From Candidatus Melainabacteria bacterium (GTDB taxonomy: Bacteria; Cyanobacteriota; Vampirovibrionia; Obscuribacterales; Obscuribacteraceae): 16,722 nt of DNA. Both the position numbers and the translations under genes were made by a program. The stretch spans positions 1 through 16,722 of the forward strand of contig PLXC01000118.1 of NCBI GenBank assembly GCA_003151275.1, read 5' to 3'. The notes under the pieces are model-generated. The model made no database searches, was not told where the DNA came from, and saw only the letters and a program-made list of their open reading frames with translations. Positions 7,183-14,685 of the stretch are shown here, one piece after another; the first letter of the stretch is position 1; each line of letters begins with the position of its first letter.

Positions 7183-7746
7183 ATGATACCCCCCTTCGCC
7201 CACCTCGCAAAATATAGGTCCAAAATGACTGCCACCGAGAAATCGAGCAAGAAAGGCCTCGTCATACTGTTTGTAGGAATGATGATCGGAATAGGTGTTG
7301 GTATCGCTGCATGTGTAACAGCGATGGCTCACTTCTCATCACCGTCTGCCACAACCGTAGCATCACAAGTGCCACACTCCGCGCCGCATCCTCTTCCAAG
7401 TCTGCTACCGGCCCCCGCTCAAACCGCCTCCTTAGATACGTCCAACGCTGGTGCGATAAGCACTCCATCGACCTACATTCCTGCGCCTCAACCTCAAGTA
7501 CCACAAGAGGCATATCAGCAGATACCTGCAGTTGTTCCGACAACTGCTCCCACAATTATTTCCCAGCAATACTCGCAAGACGGATCTGTTTTTCTGCCCG
7601 CATCCACAACAGTGATAGACACTTCCCCAATCGTGATTACTGCAGGAAGTGTAAATCCTAATTGGACAATGGGTAAAAACGGACTGATTCAAAATCCGTG
7701 CGTTGACCCACCGTCAGCACACGGAAGAGCGACAGGTCAGTATTAG
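7183..7746 (+). CDS. Proline-rich single-pass membrane protein, hypothetical
   Basis: I do not recognise this 187-aa protein. A short basic N-terminus (SSKKG) is followed by one strong membrane helix (about 25-48, VILFVGMMIGIGVGIAACV). A long low-complexity region rich in Pro, Ala, Ser, Thr and Gln (about 50-150) follows, with PAPAQ, PAPQPQVPQ and PTTAPT runs. The last 30 residues include one Cys. The topology suggests a cytoplasmic N-terminus and an extracytoplasmic, wall-spanning disordered tail. ATG 7183 has AAGAG (7171-7175) seven bases upstream; ATG 7225 behind a weak AGG is an alternative that removes 14 residues and keeps the helix. It ends six bases before the stop of the convergent gene at 7753. 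Confidence 0.6.
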   Translation: MIPPFAHLAKYRSKMTATEKSSKKGLVILFVGMMIGIGVGIAACVTAMAHFSSPSATTVASQVPHSAPHPLPSLLPAPAQTASLDTSNAGAISTPSTYIPAPQPQVPQEAYQQIPAVVPTTAPTIISQQYSQDGSVFLPASTTVIDTSPIVITAGSVNPNWTMGKNGLIQNPCVDPPSAHGRATGQY

Positions 7747-7752
7747 ATTACC

Positions 7753-8772
7753 TTATTTCACTTCCAGCGAAGTTAGAAACTTGTTCGCGCCATCTTTGTC
7801 TGGCTTAGATTTCTTGCTTGAAAAATTCAATTCGTAGAGCGCATCTTTGACCCAATAAACTCTACCGAGTTCAAGTGTTCCATCCTTGTCTTTGATTTCG
7901 TACGCTTTTCCAGGCGCACCACCTAAGTCGATATCGGTTTTCTGAACAACCATGCCCTGGTTTTGCCTTGAGGCTGAATCAACCGCATCATCAATATTCT
8001 TTTTCGGATCATCGAACCACTTTTTCAAAGTCTCAGGAGTGTAAGTGGTGCAAGCTGCCCTGTACGTTTCTTTGTTGTTTGCGTCATTGACTCGTTTGCC
8101 TTCCTCGCCGCATCTCGCCCAGCGCTGAGTCGTTTTGATGTCGGCGGTATTCTTAAAGACGCCGTAAGCGTCTGGATTATTTGCGGCATCTTTGCCAAAT
8201 TGTTTCTCCAGTGCTGCTTTGCCTGGCTCTGCCTCATTTGGCATCATCACAGACCAAGTGCTTTGTGGGAGCGCAACACGTTGCCAACCAAATCCATAGG
8301 GCGGAGTGTCACCTGGAGCAGGCTCAACACCTACTTCATAATAGACACCATCCTTGATACCAATCGGAATAGTCGTTGACATAGAATTATCTTTGGCCAC
8401 CGCACTCAGTTTGAGCAAGTGCGTTGGTTTCAAGTTGGCTTTATAAAACAGTCCGTCCGGACCCATGTTGGCCTTGTCCATATCCGGCTTCGGGGGAAGA
8501 ATCTCGAACTTGGTGAACTTATTACCTTCGCTCATAGTACCTTCGGTGATACCATCGATCATTTCCTGCATGTCGGATTTCCCTTTCACCGGATACCGAA
8601 GTTTGCGCAATCCGGGCAGATCTTTTGCGTTGAAAGTCTTCATGTACAACTCGGCAAATTGCTCAGGAGTTGAGCGACCATCATCCGCGAAAGCCGCCAT
8701 ATTTAGCGATGCTGCGACGATTAGTGAGATTACAGTTCTGAGCCAATTCTTTTTCGATTGTTCGGGCGACAT
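7753..8772 (-). CDS. Secreted protein of unknown function
   Basis: An exported 339-aa protein. The signal peptide is clear: basic SKKNWLR, a hydrophobic core (about 13-27), and cleavage at AFA before Asp30. Residues 34-150 begin TPEQFAELYMKTFNAKDLPGL, a pattern resembling NTF2-like or SnoaL-like secreted domains, though I am not sure. The C-terminal half (about 165-339) has the feel of a recurrent bacterial secreted module: LPQSTWSVMMP, a long Lys-rich helix region, then IDLGGAPGKAYEIKD (about 281-295) and RVYWVKDALYELNF, with a final FLTSLEV. Two cysteines (221, 241) could pair. ATG 8772 is chosen because AAGGAG lies five bases upstream; a GTG two codons earlier (8778) is too close to it. 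No pathway can be assigned. Confidence 0.75.
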   Translation of the reverse strand: MSPEQSKKNWLRTVISLIVAASLNMAAFADDGRSTPEQFAELYMKTFNAKDLPGLRKLRYPVKGKSDMQEMIDGITEGTMSEGNKFTKFEILPPKPDMDKANMGPDGLFYKANLKPTHLLKLSAVAKDNSMSTTIPIGIKDGVYYEVGVEPAPGDTPPYGFGWQRVALPQSTWSVMMPNEAEPGKAALEKQFGKDAANNPDAYGVFKNTADIKTTQRWARCGEEGKRVNDANNKETYRAACTTYTPETLKKWFDDPKKNIDDAVDSASRQNQGMVVQKTDIDLGGAPGKAYEIKDKDGTLELGRVYWVKDALYELNFSSKKSKPDKDGANKFLTSLEVK

Positions 8773-8911
8773 GTTCACTCCTTGTTGTATGCACTAGCTT
8801 ACACTGCTCAAAAGTAAATTTTAGGCGGATGATCAATTAGCCGGTATGCCGAACGACCTGGACGAAATAGGAAAGCAATATTAGGAAAGAGATATTCGAA
8901 ACCGGTACTCA

Positions 8912-9301
8912 TTAGCGTTGATAAACCTCAAGCGGCAAATCATCCGGATCGCTAAAGAAGAAAAACTTTTTGCCAGTGATCTCATCCACTCTTATTTCTT
9001 CAGCCTCGATGCCTTTTTGCTCGAGCTGGTCGCGAACGATTTCCACGTCATCAACTTGAAAAGCGAGATGGCGCAGCCCGCAAGCTTCCGGTCGCGAGAC
9101 CCTTGATGGGGGCGCGGGGAAAGAAAACAGTTCGATCTGAGAATTGCTCCCCACCTTCAGATCTAACTTGAACGAACCTCGCTCAACTCGATTGGTCTCT
9201 TGGATGATCGGAAATCCGAGGATTTCCGTGTAAAAGCGTTTGGACCGCTCGTAGTTCGAACAGATGATCGCAACATGATGAATTTCGCTATTACCGAGCA
9301 T
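8912..9301 (-). CDS. yaeR: VOC / glyoxalase-fold metalloenzyme, YaeR type
   Basis: A small single-domain vicinal-oxygen-chelate protein of 129 aa, close in sequence layout to E. coli YaeR. Recognisable segments are IHHVAII, the FYTEILGF helix end, IELFSFPAPPSR-SRPEACGLRHLAF and FFSDPDDLPLEVY. The likely metal ligands are His8 or His9, Glu57, His78 and Glu125, the usual His/Glu/His/Glu set of the family. Such proteins are annotated as glyoxalase-like, but the physiological substrate of YaeR members is not settled. I start at ATG 9301 because MLGNSEIHHVAI matches the N-terminus of YaeR, whereas the longer reading from GTG 9319 adds six residues. Neither start has a clear ribosome site. It is divergent from pckG. 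Confidence 0.9.
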   Translation of the reverse strand: MLGNSEIHHVAIICSNYERSKRFYTEILGFPIIQETNRVERGSFKLDLKVGSNSQIELFSFPAPPSRVSRPEACGLRHLAFQVDDVEIVRDQLEQKGIEAEEIRVDEITGKKFFFFSDPDDLPLEVYQR

Positions 9302-9440
9302 AAAAACCAACTTAACCACTATCTAAGGATGCGACCAATTTCCAACGACGCCGAATGAAATGCTCGGATTGCCTAATGGGTCTGGCAGTGTATCTCATGA
9401 CAACCCGGATTCTAAGTTCTGAATAAATCAGTAATATTTC

Positions 9441-9468
9441 TTGAAGTAAAGAAGCTCAGATGTATCAT
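9441..9468 (+). promoter_or_regulatory. Candidate sigma70-type promoter of pckG
   Basis: TTGAAG (9441-9446), 16 bases, then TATCAT (9463-9468), preceded by TG. This would place the transcription start near 9475 and give a leader of about 37 bases before the pckG ATG. The match is moderate and there is no experimental support. Confidence 0.35.
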
Positions 9469-9511
9469 TGCATGTCTATTAGGTGCACTTCCCCAAAAGG
9501 CTTGCGAATCT

Positions 9512-11350
9512 ATGATAAACACACTGTCACCAAATCCGGTTGTCAAAGTAAACGCGAGCTATTCAGTTCGACACATCAAGTTGGCAAGGTGGGTGATGGA
9601 GGCAGCGTCACTCTGTAAGCCTGAAGAGATTCAATGGTGCGATGGGTCGCAAGAGGAATACGACACCTTATGCTCTGAAATGACGAAAAGCGGGATGCTG
9701 ATTCGTTTAAACCCAGAATTACGGCCAAATAGTTTTCTCGCTCGTACACACAGCTCCGACGTTGCACCGGCTGATGATCACACCTTCATCTGTTCGCAGA
9801 CGAAGGATGATGCCGGTCCTACCAATAATTGGAAAGAGCCAAGTGAAGCGAAAACAGTAATGAATAAATTGTTTGGCGGCTGCATGCGCGGACGCACAAT
9901 GTACGTAGTGCCGTTCAGCATGGGGCCACTTGGCTCATCAATTTCGCAAATTGGCGTGCAGATTACAGACTCGCCTTACGTTGTAGCGAGCATGCGCCTT
10001 TTAAGTCGCATGGGCAAAAAGGTTGTAGACGCTCTCGGACTGAGCGGCGAATTCGTTCATTGTTTGCACAGTGTCGGCAAACCGCTTGCAGAGGGCGAAG
10101 TTGACGTTGCGTGGCCGTGCAACCCAGACAAAAAATACATTTGCCATTTTCCTGAAACTCGTGAAATCTGGTCTTACGGATCTGGATATGGTGCCAATGC
10201 ATTGTTAGGCAAGAAAAGTCTAGCTTTGAGAATTGCCTCTACAATGGCTCGCGATGAAGGATGGCTAGCCGAACATATGTTGATTCTTGGTCTTCAATCC
10301 CCAGAAGGTGTGAAGAAGTACATCGCGGCAGCTTTTCCGGGTGCATGCGGAAAAACCAGTTTTGCTATGCTCGTGCCACCAGCTGATCTGAACGGATGGA
10401 AAGTCACCACAGTTGGTGACGACATTGCCTGGATTAAACCTGCAGAAGACGGTAAGCTTTATGCCATTAATCCAGAGGCTGGCTACTTTGGCATCGTTTC
10501 AGGAATTTCCGAAACGACAAATCCAAATGCCATGCGCACCTTGCGAGAGAATTGCATATTCACAAATGTCGCCCTCACTGAAGACGGAGATGTCTGGTGG
10601 GAAGGGTTGACGGACAAACCGCCGGCCCAGCTGACTGACTGGCAAGGTGATTCATGGACTGCCTATTGCGGTAGACCAGCAGCACAACAAAACGCGCGAT
10701 TCACTGTTCCTGCGGCGAACTGCCCTTCGCTCGATTCACGATGGAACGATCCGAAAGGCGTTCCGATTAGCGCATTTGTATTCGGGAACAGACGTGCTAC
10801 AGCCGTTCCGCTCGTTACGGAGTCTTTTAACTGGGACTATGGCGTTTACCTGGCCTCCACTGTCGGTTCCGAAACAACCGGCGCGCTCGGGTCGGTCGGC
10901 GAGGTCCGCCGGGATCCAATGGCCATGCTCTCTTATTGTGGTTACAACATGGGAGACCACTTTAGCCACTGGTTGCAGATGGGACGCGAAGTAAAAACGC
11001 CTCCGCCAATATTTTCTGTTAACTGGTTCCGCATAGACGAAAACGGCAAAGTAATTTGGCCAGGCTTCAGTGAAAACTTCCGCGTCTTAAAGTGGATATT
11101 CGAGCGAACCCAAAGAAAAGCTGGAGCTATTCAGTCAGAACTTGGTTGGATGCCGAGCTACGAAGACATCGATTGGACAGGATGCGAAACCGTCACGAAG
11201 AAAAAGTTCAACGTTCTGATGACAGTGGACAAAAAAGTATGGCTCAAAGAACTTGAGTCGCACCAAAGCTTGTTCGATACTTTTGGCACCAAAATTCCAA
11301 AGCAATTCGCCTTGCTTCGAGAACTGCTCCAGTTGGGATTTAAGAGATAA
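9512..11350 (+). CDS. pckG: Phosphoenolpyruvate carboxykinase (GTP)
   Basis: It interconverts oxaloacetate and phosphoenolpyruvate using GTP, in the cytoplasm, linking the TCA cycle to gluconeogenesis. The protein is full length (612 aa). Family landmarks are in order: Arg78 in LARTH, the PFSMGPLGS block (134-142), [12 protein letters not shown] (224-235), the metal-ligand His255 in AEHML, P-loop FPGACGKTS (275-283) with the reactive Cys279, kinase-2 GDDIAW (302-307), NARF (Arg396), lid region GSETTGA (452-458), and [13 protein letters not shown]. Compared with vertebrate and many bacterial GTP-PEPCKs, three nucleotide- or phosphate-site positions differ: P-loop Gly277 (usually Ser), Ser283 (usually Asn) and Val514 (usually the Phe that stacks on guanine). 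ATG 9512 has AAAAGG (9495-9500) eleven bases upstream. It converges on the TPR gene with three bases between stops. Confidence 0.97.
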   Translation: MINTLSPNPVVKVNASYSVRHIKLARWVMEAASLCKPEEIQWCDGSQEEYDTLCSEMTKSGMLIRLNPELRPNSFLARTHSSDVAPADDHTFICSQTKDDAGPTNNWKEPSEAKTVMNKLFGGCMRGRTMYVVPFSMGPLGSSISQIGVQITDSPYVVASMRLLSRMGKKVVDALGLSGEFVHCLHSVGKPLAEGEVDVAWPCNPDKKYICHFPETREIWSYGSGYGANALLGKKSLALRIASTMARDEGWLAEHMLILGLQSPEGVKKYIAAAFPGACGKTSFAMLVPPADLNGWKVTTVGDDIAWIKPAEDGKLYAINPEAGYFGIVSGISETTNPNAMRTLRENCIFTNVALTEDGDVWWEGLTDKPPAQLTDWQGDSWTAYCGRPAAQQNARFTVPAANCPSLDSRWNDPKGVPISAFVFGNRRATAVPLVTESFNWDYGVYLASTVGSETTGALGSVGEVRRDPMAMLSYCGYNMGDHFSHWLQMGREVKTPPPIFSVNWFRIDENGKVIWPGFSENFRVLKWIFERTQRKAGAIQSELGWMPSYEDIDWTGCETVTKKKFNVLMTVDKKVWLKELESHQSLFDTFGTKIPKQFALLRELLQLGFKR

Positions 11351-11353
11351 GCG

Positions 11354-12610
11354 TTATTTTTTCTGACGCGCCGCTCTCTTCAATTTAACTAACGCGTCAT
11401 CTGGATCCAATTCAAACGCCTTTTCAACGTGGGCTGCAGCGCTGACTTGATCATTTTCGAGTTCAGCGATGTCAGCGAGTCGCATCCAAGCATTAACATA
11501 ATCGGGATTAATCGCCAGAGCATCTTCTACCAATTTTTTAGCTTTTGCTGGATTTTTTTCCTGGACATAAATTGCTGCGAGATTCGAATATGGCCATTCA
11601 AAATGCGGATACTGAGAAATCAAATCTTCAAAACTTTCTTTCGCTTGATCCAAATTTCCTGAAGCCATGTAATTGAATGCTTGGATGTTCCGTTCGACTG
11701 CTTGGTTCGGTACCTTATTGCGGGGCAATTTAGTATTCATATAACGTTTGGCTTTGACACCAAATTCTCCCGTTAGATCAAGCGCAATCGCCCGATTCAA
11801 CGCATCACGAGATTGCTCAGTCCAGCCGACATCCTTATACTTTACACCTAGCGTATAATATTGTTTTGCACTTAAATTCTCCGGTACTACATATGGTGGC
11901 GCAGGCTGCGGAAAAGATTTTAGTAGCAACATAATCGGAAACAACAACATTCCAACCGAGCCGCCCATCAGATAACCTAGAAAACTGGCAATGTCCGATT
12001 TATATTTGGGCAGATCAGTTTTAGTACGCTTGTCCTTTCCTACTATCCAAAGCATGAAAAACAATGGTGGAAGAACAACAATGTCGACGCCGAGAATGAA
12101 GATAAGCAAGGCAATCGGTGAAAGTGCGCTCGCTATTGAGATAAATAATCCGCTCGCCACAATATCTAGCAGGTTCACAGCGTGAAATGCCTGTGGCACG
12201 AATGCTGACAAGATTGCCGTAAAAGACACACCGATAAAGAGTCTAAAAAGGATCAGGACATATAACGGCGCAGGTAAAAAGACGCGCTGAAGAACGAGCA
12301 CCAAGTTCGAATTAGATTTAGGTGGAGACTGGCTGACCAAATCGGCTGGATTTGACTTAGAGGCTGCGGAATCTTTCGTTAACTGCTTGGTTAAACTAGT
12401 TCCAATTAATTGGCCAGCAGCGGTGAAGCCGGTCAACATCGCCTGTTCGAAACCACAATAAACAATCGCAAAGATCGTGACACTGACGAGTGTTCGCTGA
12501 ATGAACACACCAGGCAAGTAGGGAAATCCGTATTGAACCGCTAGCGCAACCACGACAATGACTGTGCCATGCGAAACAAGGGCAAAAAGAGCGTCTGGAA
12601 TTTTACTCAC
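11354..12610 (-). CDS. Polytopic membrane protein with C-terminal TPR repeats
   Basis: A 418-aa inner-membrane protein of unknown function. The N-terminal half has about six hydrophobic segments (roughly 9-29, 38-60, 113-136, 146-166, 168-190 and 209-231), with a charged, Ser/Lys-rich loop at 74-104. The C-terminal half carries TPR-like units: about 247-280 (QYYTLGVKYKDVGWTEQSRD), 307-337, 340-370 (PYSNLAAIYVQEKNPAKAKK) and 374-404, ending in a basic RQKK tail. Such proteins usually act as scaffolds for other membrane or envelope components. The start is GTG 12610; an in-frame stop nine bases upstream leaves no earlier choice, and the ribosome site is poor. It ends against pckG and faces away from the small ORF and CPBP gene. 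Confidence 0.82.
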   Translation of the reverse strand: MSKIPDALFALVSHGTVIVVVALAVQYGFPYLPGVFIQRTLVSVTIFAIVYCGFEQAMLTGFTAAGQLIGTSLTKQLTKDSAASKSNPADLVSQSPPKSNSNLVLVLQRVFLPAPLYVLILFRLFIGVSFTAILSAFVPQAFHAVNLLDIVASGLFISIASALSPIALLIFILGVDIVVLPPLFFMLWIVGKDKRTKTDLPKYKSDIASFLGYLMGGSVGMLLFPIMLLLKSFPQPAPPYVVPENLSAKQYYTLGVKYKDVGWTEQSRDALNRAIALDLTGEFGVKAKRYMNTKLPRNKVPNQAVERNIQAFNYMASGNLDQAKESFEDLISQYPHFEWPYSNLAAIYVQEKNPAKAKKLVEDALAINPDYVNAWMRLADIAELENDQVSAAAHVEKAFELDPDDALVKLKRAARQKK

Positions 12611-12853
12611 TGTATTTTAGCTAACCACGTGTCGCGCAACTTTATATACCCGCTGATATCATCATGTTCCGGTATTTTTCAACTGTACGATGTTTTTATC
12701 AAGGCTAAGCAGACAAATACCGTTAAGTGATTGCCAACCGCACTATATTCGGTGACTAAAAAAAAGTCTACAATTTGAAGCGCGATTGACCTGTTCCTAC
12801 ATTAAGGTTTAAGTTAAAGCATTTCTTGGCACTTATATGATTATGAAAAGAGT
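12611..12853. other. Divergent intergenic region
   Basis: An AT-rich stretch of 243 bases between the minus-strand TPR gene and the plus-strand small ORF. A moderate plus-strand promoter candidate lies at its right end (12786-12813). I see no credible ORF. Confidence 0.4.
12786..12813 (+). promoter_or_regulatory. Candidate promoter for the small ORF / CPBP pair
   Basis: TTGACC (12786-12791), 16 bases, then TTTAAG (12808-12813). The -35 box is good and the -10 box is poor (four of six). It would serve the ORF at 12854 and the protease gene behind it. Confidence 0.27.
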
Positions 12854-13087
12854 TTGACCATACCACCATCCCAATCTCCAAAGCCCAAAGAGACTGCTCT
12901 CATCGATAAAGCAACAAAGGATCGCTCTGTGTTTAACACGCCGAAAAAACACATTCACGCGGTATCTTCAGCACGCCATGCGCCTCTTGCAACAACTCCT
13001 GCGATTCACTCAACGACAGTTCGTTCGAGCAACGCGGCTAAATCCAATCCGTGGGATGCACTGCAAGGAATGAGAGCCGGCAAATAA
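12854..13087 (+). CDS. Small disordered hypothetical protein
   Basis: A 77-aa ORF with no recognised domain. It is basic, cysteine-free and rich in Ser, Thr, Pro, Ala and Lys (PPSQSPKPKE, STTVRSSNAAKS), with four histidines and no signal peptide or membrane helix. It ends NPWDALQGMRAGK, the only part that looks ordered. The TTG start at 12854 is doubtful: AAGAG is only one base away, and no ATG lies in frame upstream. In its favour, it is collinear with the CPBP protease gene, whose TTG start follows 19 bases after its stop, so the two may be co-transcribed. It could equally be a chance ORF in the leader of the protease gene. Confidence 0.4.
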   Translation: MTIPPSQSPKPKETALIDKATKDRSVFNTPKKHIHAVSSARHAPLATTPAIHSTTVRSSNAAKSNPWDALQGMRAGK

Positions 13088-13106
13088 GATTCCCTGGAGA
13101 TGGCAA

Positions 13107-13799
13107 TTGGTTAGCGGACTACCTAACAAATCACCATTGTTGTTCACGATCTTATTTGCGACCGTGCTACCTTGCGCGATCATTTGGTACGGGCTGTACG
13201 TGTTAAAAAGCACGATAGTAACTCTTGGTCTGTATCACGCTGTCGTCCTGGTACCCGGAATCATCTGGGGCTTTTCGCTGTGGCGCAAAGACGTGTCGAT
13301 GCCAACCCTGAAACAATGGTTGATGCTGCTTGTCACGTCTTTTCTGTTCAATGGTGCGGCGGTGTTGCTGTACGAGCAGGTCGGCTATATTTTTTTAGAC
13401 AACGACCACGTAATGAAACTAATTAACGAACTAGGTTTTACCAGACAGCATCTTATTCCACTGGGGTTATATTTCATTTTCATAAATTCGGCGCTGGAGG
13501 AGTTGTTTTGGCGTGGTGTGATTTTGAACGAAATGGATAGAGTGAAAACTCCCTTCAAACACTGCGGAATTGTTAGTTCATCGCTGATGTATGGGGCATT
13601 TCATTATCTTATTCTTCGCCTAGTTGTTTATCCGGGATGGGCAGAAATTGGCTTTCTTCTATTGGCCTTTTATGGTGCTTTCCTAGCGAGCATCTATAGA
13701 AAAACTGGATCGATCGTCATGGCAAGTCTCGTCCACGGACTCTGGACCGATTTAACAGCGATCATTCTTGTCGTGGTTTTGCTTCAACATTATCCCTAA
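13107..13799 (+). CDS. CPBP-family (CAAX/Abi) intramembrane metalloprotease
   Basis: A 230-aa integral membrane protein with about six to eight hydrophobic segments and the diagnostic CPBP motifs in order: EELFWRG (Glu131, Glu132, Arg136), FHY (His166) and HGLWTD (His210, Asp215). These form the putative metal/glutamate active site of the Abi/CAAX-protease group, which includes eukaryotic Rce1 and bacterial proteins linked to bacteriocin processing or immunity and to protein maturation in the membrane. The substrate is unknown. The start is TTG 13107, well supported by GGAGA (13096-13100) six bases upstream. The ATG at 13100 is out of frame. It follows the small ORF by 19 bases and is followed by a terminator-like hairpin. 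Confidence 0.9.
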   Translation: MVSGLPNKSPLLFTILFATVLPCAIIWYGLYVLKSTIVTLGLYHAVVLVPGIIWGFSLWRKDVSMPTLKQWLMLLVTSFLFNGAAVLLYEQVGYIFLDNDHVMKLINELGFTRQHLIPLGLYFIFINSALEELFWRGVILNEMDRVKTPFKHCGIVSSSLMYGAFHYLILRLVVYPGWAEIGFLLLAFYGAFLASIYRKTGSIVMASLVHGLWTDLTAIILVVVLLQHYP

Positions 13800-13837
13800 A
13801 GCTTGTTTGGCGAGCCCATTGTCCAAACTAATAGGCA

Positions 13838-13862
13838 AGAGAATCCGGGTCTCTGTTTTTTT
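13838..13862 (+). terminator. Weak terminator-like hairpin after the CPBP gene
   Basis: AGAGA (13838-13842) and TCTCT (13850-13854) form a five-base-pair stem with a seven-base GC-rich loop, followed by G and seven Ts (13856-13862). The layout is right but the stem is short and A/T-containing, so termination may be inefficient. Confidence 0.3.
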
Positions 13863-14062
13863 CTAACGGGGAAAAGAAGACCCCACGGGCTAAGTTTTCT
13901 GGGTTTGAAGGTATCCCCAGCCGTCCGAAAAGATCCGAATGGATCAACATTTACCAATCCCCGAAACAGCCACAGGCTGGCAAAATTCCCGAACTAGTAA
14001 TTGATTGCATAAAAATCGTCCAGATTGGGCATAGATAAACAAAAGTCAGCGAGGAACTATTC

Positions 14063-14374
14063 ATGCTCAGCGATCTATCCAAAGACCAAGAGCTTGTACC
14101 CGGAGAGAAAGCGGACGATTTAATCGAGTTGCTGAAAGCCGGCATGTACGAAGAATTCCTGGAACTCTACCGCCGCTCTGCTACGGGCGTTAAAGACGGA
14201 GCCGTAGTCCTTGCGGAAATGATAAACGAGCGCATGCGCCGTGACTTTCCTAACTGCGAAACCACTCTGGTCGTTTCCCAACAAATGAAAGACAAACATT
14301 TGGTCTTCATTCAAGACGGCTCGAGATTTTTTGGTGACAGCTGGACCGTAACGCGAAACATGTTCGTCGTCTAA
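14063..14374 (+). CDS. Small conserved-looking hypothetical cytosolic protein
   Basis: I do not recognise this 103-aa protein. It is acidic to neutral, has one cysteine (Cys65) and no signal peptide or membrane segment. The predicted layout is an N-terminal helical part (about 15-60, with DDLIELLKAGMYEEFLELY and a VVLAEMINERMRRDF helix), then a beta-like part (about 65-103) with TTLVVSQQ, KHLVFIQDG and SWTVTRNMFVV, which looks like a compact alpha/beta domain. ATG 14063 has GAGGA (14051-14055) seven bases upstream, a good ribosome site. It stands alone between the CPBP gene and the GGTGCG-repeat region, so context gives no hint of function. Confidence 0.7.
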   Translation: MLSDLSKDQELVPGEKADDLIELLKAGMYEEFLELYRRSATGVKDGAVVLAEMINERMRRDFPNCETTLVVSQQMKDKHLVFIQDGSRFFGDSWTVTRNMFVV

Positions 14375-14412
14375 CATCTATTCAAAATGCGCGAGTCAGC
14401 GGCGCCACGAAT

Positions 14413-14513
14413 TTATTGGTGCGAATTTTTCGTCGGGTTTATCGATCCCGATCTTTCTTCCGAAGTTATTGGTGCGCAATTATTCCGCACTGCGGTCCCG
14501 ATATATAGGTGCG
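14413..14513. repeat. Three imperfect copies of a GGTGCG-containing element
   Basis: TTATTGGTGCG occurs exactly at 14413-14423 and 14466-14476, and a diverged copy (TATATAGGTGCG) at 14502-14513, with spacings of 53 and 37 bases between the GGTGCG cores. TCCCGAT recurs at 14446-14452 and 14496-14502, so the unit may be about 50 bases long. The second copy can form the hairpin GTGCG/CGCAC. Confidence 0.5.
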
Positions 14514-14638
14514 GATTTATTTGATACGTACAGAACCACGCTCCGTTGCGCTTAAGTGAAATAACCGCACGGCGTTATCGTGCACGATCCATCTGTTTGC
14601 CCGCGTGAAATTCAAGTTGCGTTTGCAGGATGTTGAAT

Positions 14639-14667
14639 TTGACTTCGCTCCCATGCGTGTTTAATAT
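14639..14667 (+). promoter_or_regulatory. Candidate promoter of the DMT transporter gene
   Basis: TTGACT (14639-14644), a 17-base spacer, then TAATAT (14662-14667). The -35 box and spacing are good; the -10 box matches four of six. The start of transcription would fall near the ribosome site (14674-14679), giving an unusually short leader, which is a reason for doubt. Confidence 0.33.
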
Positions 14668-14685
14668 TAGCCAAGAGGAATCCAC

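Larger units (their letters stand above)
14375..14685. other. Non-coding region with short repeats and palindromes
   Basis: About 311 bases with no supportable gene. It holds GGTGCG repeats (14413-14513), a hairpin GTGCG/CGCAC (14472-14490), a perfect 12-base palindrome ATCGTGCACGAT (14577-14588), and a promoter candidate for the DMT gene at its right end. Confidence 0.6.

Noticed and set aside
12760..12775. GACT-A(n)-AGTC inverted repeat
   Set aside because: Four-base arms around an A-run are expected by chance in AT-rich DNA.
13870..13895. GGGG/CCCC hairpin after the CPBP gene
   Set aside because: Only four pairs with a nine-base loop and no following T-run; the AGAGA/TCTCT stem with seven Ts is a better terminator candidate.
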